Positions 42,263 to 51,167 of a stretch of 64,000 bases of DNA are shown one piece after another. Source of the DNA: Actinoplanes lutulentus. Its GTDB lineage: Bacteria > Actinomycetota > Actinomycetes > Mycobacteriales > Micromonosporaceae. Below the pieces are notes generated by a model. It was given only the letters and a program-made list of their open reading frames with translations, had not been told where the DNA came from and searched no databases. Location: NCBI RefSeq assembly GCF_003259845.1, contig NZ_QLMJ01000013.1, forward strand, positions 1 through 64,000. The letters run 5' to 3'. Position 1 is the stretch's first letter, and the number at the start of each line of letters is the position of its first letter. The position numbers and the translations under genes were made by a program.

Positions 42263-43007
42263 GGTGACGTGGGCGTAACGGAGTGTGCCGAAATCCGTCG
42301 ACTTCGCGGATCTCGGCGAGCCGGACCCGGCATTCGCCACACCAGGACAGGTGGGCGCGCATCCGGTGGGCGTCGCGGGCGGCGAGCCGGCCGCGGACCT
42401 GCCCGCCCAGCCGCTCGCCGGCCCACCGGCACTCCGGGTGATCAGCAACGGTCACGTGCTGCTGCAGATAGAGGCTGCGCAGGCCCTCGCGGGCCCGGTG
42501 GGCAAGGACCGCCACCGCGTTCGGCGTGAGCCCCATCAGCGGCGCCAGCTCGGCCGGCGTGGTTCCTTCCACCTCGGTCTGCCAGAGCACGTCACGCCAG
42601 CGCGGGGGCAGCTGGCGGAACGCGGCCGCGGCGTACTTGCGCTCCAGCCGGTCCAGGGCCGGGTCGGTGTACGGCTCACCCTCGTCGTACGGGGTGAGGT
42701 CGTCGGTGAACTCCAGCCGCCGGTCCTGCTTGGCCCGGTGATAACAGACGTGCCGCATCGTGGTGTTCAGGTACGCGCGGAACGCCACGAGCGGCCCCCG
42801 CCCGGCGCGCAGCGTCGCGAACACCTTGGCGAACGTCTCGGCGACCAGGTCGTCGACGTCGGCGGGATCGCGTACCAGGCCGAACGCGAACTGACGCACT
42901 GCCGCACGATGCCGCTCATAGAGCGTGCCGAACGCGGCGGTGTCGCCAGCCCGGACGGCGCTCAGCAGATCGGTATCCGAGTCCGCGTCGGTGTCCGGGG
43001 TCGTCAT
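42243..43007 (-). CDS. ECF-type sigma factor with C-terminal zinc-finger domain
   Basis: The 254-residue protein has sigma region 2 (LYERHRAAVRQFAFGLVRDPADVDDLVAETFAKV, FRAYLNTTMRHVCYHR) and region 4 (FRQLPPRWRDVLWQTEVEG, LTPNAVAVLAHRAREGLR). After region 4, residues 205-235 hold H-x3-C-x2-C-type zinc-ligand spacing (HLSWCGECRVRL), as in anti-sigma zinc fingers. No separate anti-sigma gene follows; two GtrA genes do. I infer that its own zinc finger could gate activity. ATG at 43007 has AGGAGG with short spacing. Confidence 0.88.
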   Translation of the reverse strand: MTTPDTDADSDTDLLSAVRAGDTAAFGTLYERHRAAVRQFAFGLVRDPADVDDLVAETFAKVFATLRAGRGPLVAFRAYLNTTMRHVCYHRAKQDRRLEFTDDLTPYDEGEPYTDPALDRLERKYAAAAFRQLPPRWRDVLWQTEVEGTTPAELAPLMGLTPNAVAVLAHRAREGLRSLYLQQHVTVADHPECRWAGERLGGQVRGRLAARDAHRMRAHLSWCGECRVRLAEIREVDGFRHTPLRPRHHAGSHG

Positions 43008-43318
43008 TCCGCCTCCTGTGGCAGGAACCGCGAGGAAAGCCCCATTAGATGAAAGTCTAGGTGGTTAAGTCCTTTTTGTGAAAGTTGTCAGGCGGGACGG
43101 TGAGCCTCGGCTTCGTAACGGACTCGGGTGCGCGCAGGTGCGCTAAGAGGCGAAGAATCGATCGTCTGCGAGCACCGCAACCATAGATTGTGCGGTTGTC
43201 CACAGGTTCTGCCGATGAACTCCAAGCGCAGTCGGGCTTACGCTGATGTGACTCCCATGACAGAGCCGGATTTCCGGCCGATTCGTCATTGGTCAGTGCC
43301 GACCGAAGGAGCTTCATC
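43008..43318. other. Intergenic region between sigma factor and pckG
   Basis: This 311-bp region separates divergent genes and holds no credible gene. TACGCT at 43236-43241 could be the pckG -10 element, giving a leader of about 70 nt. AT-rich sequence near 43045-43085 may carry the sigma-factor promoter. I see no strong hairpin. Confidence 0.4.
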
Positions 43319-45127
43319 TTGTCTCTGCCCCCTACCTCGCATCCCCGCCTGCTGGCGTGGGTCGACGAGGTCGCAGCCTTGACCACGCCCGACCGGATCG
43401 TCTGGTGCGACGGTTCGGAGGCCGAGTGGACCAGCCTCACCGACACGCTCGTCGAGGCCGGCTCACTGGTCCGGCTCGATCCGGAGAAGAAACCGAACTC
43501 GTTCTGGGCGCGTACCGACCCGTCCGATGTGGCGCGTGTCGAGGAGCGCACGTACATCTGCTCGGTCGACGAGGCCGACGCCGGCCCGACCAACAACTGG
43601 ATGGCCCCGGCCGAGATGAAGCAGCTCATGACCGAGCTGTACCGGGGTTCGATGCGCGGCCGCACGCTGTACGTGGTCCCGTTCTGCATGGGCCCGCTCG
43701 ACGCGGAGCAGCCGATGTTCGGTGTCGAGCTCACCGACAGCCCGTACGTTGTCGCCAGCATGCGCATCATGACCCGGATGGGGGCCGGGGTCCTGGACGC
43801 GATGGGTGACGACGCGGACTTCGTGCCGGCGCTGCACTCGATCGGCGCGCCGCTGGAGCCGGGCCAGGAGGACGCCGCCTGGCCGTGCAACGAGACCAAG
43901 TACATCTCGCACTTCCCGGAGACCCGCGAGATCTGGTCGTTCGGCTCGGGGTACGGCGGCAACTCGCTGCTCGGCAAGAAGTGCTACTCGCTGCGGATCG
44001 CCAGCGTGGCCGCCCGCGACGAGGGCTGGCTCGCCGAGCACATGCTGATCATGAAGCTGACCTCGCCGGAAGGCCAGGTCCGGTACGTCGCCGGCGCGTT
44101 CCCGTCGGCCTGTGGCAAGACCAACCTCGCCATGCTGGAGCCGACCCTGCCCGGCTGGAAGGTCGAGACGGTCGGCGACGACATCGCCTGGATGCGTTTC
44201 GGTGAGGACGGCCGGCTCTGGGCCACCAACCCCGAGTTCGGGCTCTTCGGCGTCGCGCCCGGCACCGACTTCCACACCAACCCGAACGCGATGCGCACGC
44301 TCGCCAAGGGCAACTCGGTCTTCACCAACGTGGCGCTCACCGACGACGGCGACATCTGGTGGGAGGGCATGGGCGAGCCGCCCGCGCACCTGACCGACTG
44401 GAAGGGCAAGGACTGGACGCCCGACTCGGAGGCCGTCTCCAGCCACCCCAACAGCCGCTTCTGTACGCCGATCGAACAGTGCCCGATCCTCGCCGACGAG
44501 TACTACGACCCGCGCGGTGTGCCGATCGACGCGATCCTGTTCGGCGGCCGCCGCAAGACCACGATCCCGCTGGTCAGCGAGGCGCGGGACTGGGTGCACG
44601 GCGTGTACCTCGGCGCCACGCTCTCCAGCGAGACCACCGCGGCCGCGGTCGGCCAGGTCGGTGTGGTGCGCCGCGATCCGATGGCGATGCTGCCGTTCAT
44701 CGGTTACCACGCCGGCGACTACTTCCAGCACTGGATCGACATGGCGAAGGGTGCCTCGGGCGACGCCGACAAGCTGCCCAAGGTCTTCTACGTCAACTGG
44801 TTCCGCCGGGACGAGGACGGCGGGTTCCTCTGGCCGGGCTTCGGCGAGAACAGCCGGGTGCTCAAGTGGGTCGTCGACCGCCTCGACGGCAAGGCCGACG
44901 CGGTGGAGACCCCGATCGGCCACGTGCCGACGCCGGAGTCGCTCGACCTGACCGGCCTGGACATCGACCCGGCCGCCCTCGAGGCCGTGCTGCGGGTCGA
45001 CCCGCAGGAGTGGCTGGCCGAGATCCCGCAGGTCACCGAGTGGTTCAACAAGTTCGGTGACAAGCTGCCGGCCGTGCTCTGGGCCGAGCTGGACGCACTG
45101 CGCGCCCGCCTGGCCGACGCCAAGTAA
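43319..45127 (+). CDS. pckG: Phosphoenolpyruvate carboxykinase (GTP)
   Basis: The 602-residue enzyme catalyses oxaloacetate + GTP to PEP + CO2 + GDP, the entry step of gluconeogenesis. Motifs: the P-loop with reactive Cys in AGAFPSACGKTNLAML (about 260), VGDDIAWMRF, NSRFCTPIEQCPIL, FGGRRKTTIPLV and FYVNWFRRDEDGGFLWPGFGENSRVL. Length matches GTP-type enzymes. I start it at TTG 43319, because GAAGGAG lies 7 nt upstream and the resulting length fits; an in-frame TTG at 43289 has no ribosome-binding site. glpX at 53.7 kb supplies the gluconeogenic fructose bisphosphatase. Confidence 0.95.
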   Translation: MSLPPTSHPRLLAWVDEVAALTTPDRIVWCDGSEAEWTSLTDTLVEAGSLVRLDPEKKPNSFWARTDPSDVARVEERTYICSVDEADAGPTNNWMAPAEMKQLMTELYRGSMRGRTLYVVPFCMGPLDAEQPMFGVELTDSPYVVASMRIMTRMGAGVLDAMGDDADFVPALHSIGAPLEPGQEDAAWPCNETKYISHFPETREIWSFGSGYGGNSLLGKKCYSLRIASVAARDEGWLAEHMLIMKLTSPEGQVRYVAGAFPSACGKTNLAMLEPTLPGWKVETVGDDIAWMRFGEDGRLWATNPEFGLFGVAPGTDFHTNPNAMRTLAKGNSVFTNVALTDDGDIWWEGMGEPPAHLTDWKGKDWTPDSEAVSSHPNSRFCTPIEQCPILADEYYDPRGVPIDAILFGGRRKTTIPLVSEARDWVHGVYLGATLSSETTAAAVGQVGVVRRDPMAMLPFIGYHAGDYFQHWIDMAKGASGDADKLPKVFYVNWFRRDEDGGFLWPGFGENSRVLKWVVDRLDGKADAVETPIGHVPTPESLDLTGLDIDPAALEAVLRVDPQEWLAEIPQVTEWFNKFGDKLPAVLWAELDALRARLADAK

Positions 45128-45139
45128 ACCGGTCGAGCC

Positions 45140-45167
45140 GCCCGCCCTCCGCTTCAGGAGGGCGGGC
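45140..45167. terminator. Bidirectional terminator after pckG
   Basis: An 11-bp stem GCCCGCCCTCC / GGAGGGCGGGC encloses the loop GCTTCA. The stop codon of the convergent membrane glycosyltransferase gene (45154-45156) forms half of the loop. Confidence 0.8.
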
Positions 45168-46644
45168 GCTCGAACAGGGCCACCACACCCAGCGGATGGA
45201 GCCAGATTCCGGTTCGCCGGTAATCCCGGTCCAGCTTCGCCCGCAGCTGCCCGCCGGCATCGGACATCGGGTCGTCACCACGCCGAGCCCCGACGTACCA
45301 GACCCGGGCCGTGTCGAAGCAGGTCAGCGTCGCGCACTCCTCGGCGTCCAGCCTGCCGGCCCGCGCCGCCGACCGCACCAGCAGCAGATCCACCGGGCGG
45401 GGACGGTCGCGCAGCTCGTAATCGAGCCCGGCCCGCAGCGACCACGTGCCGACCCGGCCGTAGACCACCCCGTCGCCCGGCCGCAGCCCGGCCGCGACGA
45501 CCGAGGCCACGGTACGGAAGTTCATCCCGTCGCGGCTCGACGGCCGGCGTACCGCCTGGTGTGTCTCCAGGGTGAGCGCGACCAGCAGGAGCAGCGCCGC
45601 GACCTGCCTCAGCCGGAACCTCCGCAGGGCCAGCGCGGCGAGCAGGGCCACCGGGACGGTCACCACGAGGACGTACCGGGGCACCCAGAGCGAGGCGCCG
45701 GCCAGTGACGCGCCGAGCAGCAGCGCCGGTGGCAGCACCGCGAGCACGGTCAGCTCGGCGAGGGTCCGGCGATCCTTCCACCGGGCGGTGAAGGCCAGCC
45801 CGATCAGGAACAGGCCGGCCAGCTGAGCGCCGTAGAGCAGCCCGGCCGGCGCGGTCACTGTCGCGCCGAAGACGGCACCGGGCGCGGTCAGCACGTCGTG
45901 CGTGTTCACCGGCGGGATCCAGTCCAGCTGGGCGCCGCGCTGGGCCAGGCCGAGCCGGATCAGCGGGGCGGTCAGTGCCACGGCTCCGGCCATCACCAGC
46001 GGGCCGCGCCACAGCCGCCGGTCGCCGCCACGCCAGCGGCTGCCGAGGATCGTCAGGTGGGCCGTCAGGATCAGCAGGCCGAGCAGATGGGCGTACCCAA
46101 GGATCGTCACCGACAGTCCGTAGCCCAGCCACCGCCGCCAGGCGGGCCGCGCCATGGCGCGGTGGAAGAGCCACATGGTGAGCACCCCGGCGAGCAACGC
46201 GATGCCGTAAACCCGTGCCTCGGTGGCGTACCGGGACAGCTGCGGGACGGTGACCAGGATCAGGGCGGCGGTCAGGCCGGTGACCGGGCCGAACAGGACG
46301 CGTCCCCACTCGCCGGCGAGACCCACCGCGATCGCCACGGCGAGCAGCGACGGCAGCCGCATCACCGCGGTCCGGTCGCCGAAGATCTCGATCCAGTAGT
46401 GCATGAACAGGTAATAGGGCGCGATCACCCCGTCGATCTCGCCGGCCATCCGGACGATCTCGGCGGGGGTGCGGGTCGCGGCCGACCAGGTGGCGCGCTC
46501 GTCCCAGCCGAGCGCCGGCCGCCGCAGCGCGGTCGACCCGATCGCCAGCATGATCAGCGCGGGGAAGACCGACGGGTACAGCGGCGGCCACCGCCGCGTC
46601 CCGGCCGGCGCGATCACCCGCAGGTCCGGGATCGTGAGGGTCAT
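45154..46644 (-). CDS. GT-C family membrane glycosyltransferase (PMT/ArnT-like)
   Basis: The 496-residue polytopic protein has about ten hydrophobic segments and the first-loop acidic motif LGWDERATWSA that is typical of polyprenyl-phosphate-sugar-using GT-C enzymes, followed by YYLFMHYWIEIFGDRTAVMRLPSLL and PQLSRYATEARVYG. It likely transfers a sugar or mannosyl unit from a polyprenyl phosphate at the outer membrane face. Acceptor is unknown. A soluble C-terminal part (about 385-496) is probably extracytoplasmic. It is divergent from the flavoprotein gene at 46731. Confidence 0.85.
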   Translation of the reverse strand: MTLTIPDLRVIAPAGTRRWPPLYPSVFPALIMLAIGSTALRRPALGWDERATWSAATRTPAEIVRMAGEIDGVIAPYYLFMHYWIEIFGDRTAVMRLPSLLAVAIAVGLAGEWGRVLFGPVTGLTAALILVTVPQLSRYATEARVYGIALLAGVLTMWLFHRAMARPAWRRWLGYGLSVTILGYAHLLGLLILTAHLTILGSRWRGGDRRLWRGPLVMAGAVALTAPLIRLGLAQRGAQLDWIPPVNTHDVLTAPGAVFGATVTAPAGLLYGAQLAGLFLIGLAFTARWKDRRTLAELTVLAVLPPALLLGASLAGASLWVPRYVLVVTVPVALLAALALRRFRLRQVAALLLLVALTLETHQAVRRPSSRDGMNFRTVASVVAAGLRPGDGVVYGRVGTWSLRAGLDYELRDRPRPVDLLLVRSAARAGRLDAEECATLTCFDTARVWYVGARRGDDPMSDAGGQLRAKLDRDYRRTGIWLHPLGVVALFERPPS

Positions 46645-46730
46645 GCTCCGGGGTACGAGCAGTGGATGACCACCACGGGCCCTGCGGGTGAACAGTGGCC
46701 CCCGAGCCCCGGAGTCGGCAGGCTGTGCTG

Positions 46731-47852
46731 ATGGACGTCTATGACGTGGCGGTGATCGGCGCCGGTCCGGCCGGTTCCGCCGCCGCCCTGGCCGCGCTGC
46801 GGGCCGGCGCCAGCGTTCTCCTGCTGGACCGGGCCGCCTTCCCCCGGGACAAGCCGTGCGGTGACGGCATCGCCGCCGAGGCCCTCGACGTGCTCGCCGC
46901 GCTGGGCGTGCCGGACGCCGCTGCCGGGTTCCGGTCCGTCGAACGGCTGCGGCTGGTCGCGCCCGGTGGCGCGGCGGTGGCCCGGACGCTGCCGCGCCCG
47001 GCGCACACCGTGCCCCGCAAGATCTTCGACGAACGCCTGGTCCGTGCGGCGGTCGCGCAGGGCGCGGACCTGCGCTTGCACAAAGCCCATCGGGTACGCG
47101 TGGACGACCCGATCGTGATCGACGAGACGTACCGGGCGCGGGTGCTGATCGGGGCCGACGGGGCCGGATCGGTGGTGCGCCGCGCGCTCGGGCACGGCGC
47201 GAACCCGGCCGGGCATCTGGCGATCGCGATCCGGGGATACGCGCCCGCGGCGGACACCGGCGAGCAGGTCATCGTGACGACCCGGCAGCGCTGGCCCGCG
47301 TACGCCTGGCAGTTCCCGATCGGGGACGGGACGGCCAACGTGGGTTACGGGGAACTGTTGCGGGGGCGGGCGTTGTCTCGGGCGTACCTGCGCCGGCGGC
47401 TCGACGAGCTGCTGCCCGGCAGCGGACCGGTGAGGGTGAGTGGGCACCACCTGCCGTTGTCCACCCGCCGCCCGGCGGCGGGTCGCGGGAGCGTGCTGCT
47501 CGCCGGCGACGCGCTGTCGCTGATCAACCCGCTGACCGGGGAGGGGATCTTCTACGCGGTGCTCTCCGGCGCGCTGGCCGGTGCCGAAGCGGCGCGGGGC
47601 CCGCGGGATGCGGCGCGGCGTTACCGGGACGCGCTGCGGCGGCGGCTCGGGCGTCACCTGCGGCATTCGGCGTTCGCGGCCGGGCTGACCGGATGGCCTC
47701 ATGTCGCCGACGCCGCGGTCAGCGCGGCTGCCTCGGACGCCCGCACGTTCAACCGGATGGTGGAGCTGGGACTCGCGGACGGGCTGCTGGATGCTCGCAC
47801 GATCGGGCGCATCGGATGGCGGATGGTGCAGTGGCAGGCCGTCGCCGCTTGA
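46731..47852 (+). CDS. Geranylgeranyl reductase-family flavoprotein
   Basis: The 373-residue FAD-dependent protein has VYDVAVIGAGPAGSAAALAAL, the family motif FPRDKPCGDGIAAEAL, VLIGADGAGSVVRRALG, and SVLLAGDALSLINPLTGEGIFYA. These enzymes saturate isoprenoid double bonds (menaquinone or polyprenyl chains) or oxidise other lipids. It is followed 32 bp later by a Z-prenyl synthase, which supports an isoprenoid substrate. ATG at 46731 lies 6 nt behind CAGGCT; the frame to 46695 is unsupported. Confidence 0.9.
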   Translation: MDVYDVAVIGAGPAGSAAALAALRAGASVLLLDRAAFPRDKPCGDGIAAEALDVLAALGVPDAAAGFRSVERLRLVAPGGAAVARTLPRPAHTVPRKIFDERLVRAAVAQGADLRLHKAHRVRVDDPIVIDETYRARVLIGADGAGSVVRRALGHGANPAGHLAIAIRGYAPAADTGEQVIVTTRQRWPAYAWQFPIGDGTANVGYGELLRGRALSRAYLRRRLDELLPGSGPVRVSGHHLPLSTRRPAAGRGSVLLAGDALSLINPLTGEGIFYAVLSGALAGAEAARGPRDAARRYRDALRRRLGRHLRHSAFAAGLTGWPHVADAAVSAAASDARTFNRMVELGLADGLLDARTIGRIGWRMVQWQAVAA

Positions 47853-47884
47853 GCCCTCAGCGGGTGTGGCTACCCTTTGCGGTG

Positions 47885-48655
47885 ATGAGTCTGCGTTCCC
47901 TGGTCTATTCCTTTTACGAGCGGCGGCTTGCCGGAAAGCTCGTCGGCAAGCCCGTGCCCCGGCACGTCGGCGTCATGTGCGACGGCAACCGGCGCTGGGC
48001 CCGCGAGATGGGTTTCGTCGACCCCAACGACGGCCACCGAGTCGGCGCGTCCCGCATCAAGGAGCTGCTGACCTGGTGCGATCAGGCCGGCATAGAGCAC
48101 GTCACGCTCTATCTGCTGGCAACCGACAACCTTCAACGACCGTCCGCGGAGCTGGATCCGCTCGTGAGGATCATCGAGGACCTCGCGACCGAGCTGGCCG
48201 AGGACGGCAACCCGTGGCGGCTGCGGATGGTGGGCGCGCTCGACGTGCTGCCGTCGGCGACCGCCGCGACGCTCAAGGCCGCCCAGGAGAAGACCCAGAA
48301 CCGTGGTGACGGTGTCGAGGTCAACATGGCGGTCGGTTACGGCGGCCGACGCGAGATCACCGACGCGGTGCGCTCGCTGCTGTACGAACACGCGGCGACC
48401 GGCGGCACGATCGAGGAGCTCGCCGAGATCCTCGACGTGGAGCACATCGCCGAGCACCTGTACACCCGTGGCCAGCCCGACCCGGACCTGGTCATCCGGA
48501 CCAGCGGCGAGCAGCGGCTCTCCGGTTTCCTGCTCTGGCAGTCCGCGCACTCGGAGTTTTACTTCCACGACGCGAACTGGCCGGATTTCCGCCGGATCGA
48601 CTTCCTGCGGGCGCTGCGGTCGTACGGCAGCCGGCAGCGCCGTTACGGAGCCTGA
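47885..48655 (+). CDS. Cis-prenyl diphosphate synthase (Rv1086-like)
   Basis: The 256-residue protein has PRHVGVMCDGNRRWAREMGF, the catalytic Asp and substrate loop, VTLYLLATDNLQRP, VNMAVGYGGRREITDAV, and DLVIRTSGEQRLSGFLLWQS with FRRIDFLRALRSY. The pattern, including the short size, follows Rv1086, the Z,E-farnesyl diphosphate synthase that primes decaprenyl phosphate synthesis, more closely than the long-chain UppS. Product length needs biochemical proof. TACCCT lies 8 nt before ATG 47885 (or 5 nt before GTG 47882). Confidence 0.92.
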   Translation: MSLRSLVYSFYERRLAGKLVGKPVPRHVGVMCDGNRRWAREMGFVDPNDGHRVGASRIKELLTWCDQAGIEHVTLYLLATDNLQRPSAELDPLVRIIEDLATELAEDGNPWRLRMVGALDVLPSATAATLKAAQEKTQNRGDGVEVNMAVGYGGRREITDAVRSLLYEHAATGGTIEELAEILDVEHIAEHLYTRGQPDPDLVIRTSGEQRLSGFLLWQSAHSEFYFHDANWPDFRRIDFLRALRSYGSRQRRYGA

Positions 48656-48659
48656 CTCC

Positions 48660-49469
48660 CTATTTGAATCGGTGGAGGCCCTCGGCGAGGAAGGCGGCGA
48701 CGGCTTCCGGTGAGTCGAGGGTCAGGTCGGCGGCGCTGGACACCTCGGCGCCGGTCTCCGGGTTGGCCACGGCCACCGCCATGCCGAAGAAGCGCGGGTC
48801 GACGGCCTCCCGGGCGCGCAGCGCGTCGAAGGCCTTGATGTCGGACATGTCGTCGCCGAAGTACCAAGCGCAGCCCGCGTTGCGCACGCCCTCGGTGATG
48901 ACCATGCCCTTGTCCTGGTCGACCGGGGGCTTGAGCTCGACGACCATGCGGCCGTTCTGAATCCGCAGGCCCAGGCGCTCGGCCTGCTCGTGGCCCCAGC
49001 GCTCGACGGTCTTGGCCAGGTCGGGCGCGGTCCGGTAGTGCAGGGCGACGGAGAGCCGCTTGTATTCCACCAGGGTCTCGGCGGGCAGCTCGGTGCGCGC
49101 CCGCTCGGCGAGCTCGCTCATGGTGGGCACGAACTCCAGCGCGGCCGGCTCGGTCACCACCTGGCCGTCGTGCCACACCTCGAGGCCGTAGAGCCCGTAG
49201 AGGTCGACGCCTTCCAGAGTCTCGAAGCGCGACCGCAGGAAACTGACTGGTCGGGCTGAGACGATCGCCACACGAGCCACCACCGACGCCAGCTGCTCCA
49301 GCACGCCGAGGACGGCGGGGACCGGCTGCGAGTCGTCGGGGTCGTCGGTCACCGGCGACAGCACACCGTCGAAATCGAAGAAGAAGGTGGTGGAGGAGGC
49401 CCGCGCGGCGGTGAAAGCCCAGGCCTCGTCGGTGGTCAGGGGATGTGTCGGACGCGCAATCTCTGCCAC
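48660..49469 (-). CDS. otsB: Trehalose-6-phosphate phosphatase
   Basis: The 269-residue HAD-family phosphatase has FFFDFDGVLSPVTDDPDDS (motif I, D-x-D-G), VAIVSARPVSFL (motif II region), and WYFGDDMSDIKAFDAL (motif IV). The order and length fit OtsB, which releases trehalose from trehalose-6-phosphate. GTG at 49469 lies 7 nt behind TAGTCT. The open frame continues upstream to 50891 opposite phoH and is spurious. No otsA is in the window. Confidence 0.9.
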   Translation of the reverse strand: MAEIARPTHPLTTDEAWAFTAARASSTTFFFDFDGVLSPVTDDPDDSQPVPAVLGVLEQLASVVARVAIVSARPVSFLRSRFETLEGVDLYGLYGLEVWHDGQVVTEPAALEFVPTMSELAERARTELPAETLVEYKRLSVALHYRTAPDLAKTVERWGHEQAERLGLRIQNGRMVVELKPPVDQDKGMVITEGVRNAGCAWYFGDDMSDIKAFDALRAREAVDPRFFGMAVAVANPETGAEVSSAADLTLDSPEAVAAFLAEGLHRFK

Positions 49470-49742
49470 GCAAGCCAGACTACCCGCGGAAGGTCGTCTT
49501 TTAAGCGCGACGATTTCGCGTGGGGTGAGCGTCACCCCTGAGTGCCCGATTTTGCGCACTACCGCAGGACGCTGTTGACCGCTAGCGTTTGAGTCATGGC
49601 ACGGGGTCATCCCGAGCCAGCCGGCCGGCCCGGACCTGCGACAACTTGCGCCACAGGGCCCGCAATCCTGCTCTGTGCATGTGCCGGCGGCCGGAGGTGG
49701 CGGACCGCGAGCGGCGGGTTGCACGCTCGCTGGAGCAGGCCT

Positions 49743-51161
49743 GTGACATCTCGCCGTACCGATGCCGGTGTCGCTTCGAACTCCGACCCGGCCGACAAGG
49801 TGACCAAGACTCGTGTGACGACCTCCCGCCGCAAGGTGCGAGACCGGCACACCGACGCTGAGCCCGCCCCGGCCGGCCGCGTCTTCGTCCTGGACACTTC
49901 GGTCCTGCTGTCCGACCCGGCGGCGTTCCGCCGGTTCACCGACCATGAGGTGATCATTCCCCTCGTGGTCATCTCCGAACTGGAGGGCAAACGTCACCAC
50001 GCCGAGCTCGGCTGGTTCGCCCGGCAGGCCCTGCGGATGCTGGACGAGCTGCGGATCAAGTTCGGCCGGCTGGATCAGCCGGTGCTCTGCAACGACGAGG
50101 GCGGCACGGTCCGCGTCGAGCTCAACCACGCCGACCAGAGCGCGCTGCCGCAGGGCTTCCGCAACGACTCGAACGACACCCGCATCCTGTCGGTGGCGCT
50201 CGGGCTGGCCGCGGAGGGCCGCGACGTCACGCTGGTCAGCAAGGACATGCCGCTGCGGGTGAAAGCCGCCTCGGTCGGCCTGACCGCCGACGAGTACCGG
50301 CACGGCCAGGCCAGCGACCCGACGTGGACGGGCATGGCCGACCTGAAGCTCACCGAGGATCAGGTGGTCTCCCTCTACGCCGGTGACGAGCTGGAGCTGG
50401 AGGAGGCGGAGAACCTGCCCTGCCACACCGGCCTGGTGATCCACTCGTCGAAAGGCTCGGCGCTGGCCCGGGTCAACCCGGACAAGAGCGTCAAGCTGGT
50501 CCGCGGTGACCGGGACGCCTTCGGGCTGCGGGGCCGTTCGGCCGAGCAGCGGGTGGCGCTGGACATCCTGCTCGACGAGTCGGTCGGGATCGTCTCGCTG
50601 GGCGGCCGGGCCGGCACCGGCAAGTCCGCGCTGGCGCTCTGCGCCGGCCTGGAGGCGACGATGGAGCGCAACCGCCACAAGAAGGTGATCGTCTTCCGGC
50701 CTCTCTACGCGGTCGGTGGCCAGGAACTCGGCTACCTGCCCGGCAGCGAGTCGGAGAAGATGTCGCCCTGGGCGCAGGCCGTCTTCGACACCCTCGGCTC
50801 GGTGGCGCACGCCAACGTGGTCGAGGAGGTCATGGCCCGCGGGATGCTCGAGGTCCTGCCGCTGACCCACATCCGGGGCCGCAGCCTGCACGACGCGTTC
50901 GTCATCGTGGACGAGGCGCAGTCGCTGGAGCGCAACGTGCTGCTGACCGTGCTGTCCCGCATCGGCCAGAACTCACGGGTGGTGCTCACCCATGACGTGG
51001 CCCAGCGTGACAATCTGCGGGTCGGCCGGCACGACGGTGTGACCGCGGTGATCGAAGCGCTGAAGGGGCATCCGATCTTCGCCCATGTCACGCTGACCCG
51101 TTCGGAGCGGTCTCCCATCGCTGAGGTGGTCACCGACCTGCTGGAGGAAATCCCCCTGTGA
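49743..51161 (+). CDS. PIN-PhoH protein (PhoH2 type)
   Basis: The 472-residue protein joins an N-terminal PIN ribonuclease domain (YVLD-type start FVLDTSVLLSDPAAF, VISELEGKRHH, FRNDSNDTRILSVAL, VTLVSKDMPLR) to a C-terminal PhoH ATPase (Walker A SLGGRAGTGKSALAL, Walker B AFVIVDEAQSLE, VVLTHDVAQRDNLRVG). It matches Rv1095 PhoH2 in order and sequence pattern; those proteins unwind and cut RNA. GTG at 49743 was chosen for GGAG 7 nt upstream and because M. tuberculosis PhoH2 starts with the same VTSRR; a GTG at 49800 is a possible shorter start. The gap 49470-49742 otherwise shows only the otsB promoter. Confidence 0.9.
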   Translation: MTSRRTDAGVASNSDPADKVTKTRVTTSRRKVRDRHTDAEPAPAGRVFVLDTSVLLSDPAAFRRFTDHEVIIPLVVISELEGKRHHAELGWFARQALRMLDELRIKFGRLDQPVLCNDEGGTVRVELNHADQSALPQGFRNDSNDTRILSVALGLAAEGRDVTLVSKDMPLRVKAASVGLTADEYRHGQASDPTWTGMADLKLTEDQVVSLYAGDELELEEAENLPCHTGLVIHSSKGSALARVNPDKSVKLVRGDRDAFGLRGRSAEQRVALDILLDESVGIVSLGGRAGTGKSALALCAGLEATMERNRHKKVIVFRPLYAVGGQELGYLPGSESEKMSPWAQAVFDTLGSVAHANVVEEVMARGMLEVLPLTHIRGRSLHDAFVIVDEAQSLERNVLLTVLSRIGQNSRVVLTHDVAQRDNLRVGRHDGVTAVIEALKGHPIFAHVTLTRSERSPIAEVVTDLLEEIPL

Positions 51162-51167
51162 GATGAC

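Noticed and set aside
43057..43977. 306-codon minus-strand frame opposite pckG
   Set aside because: It is Ser-rich shadow sequence and overlaps the N-terminal third of an unmistakable PEP carboxykinase.
49470..50891. N-terminal extension of the otsB frame
   Set aside because: It is antisense to phoH; the HAD phosphatase starts normally at GTG 49469.
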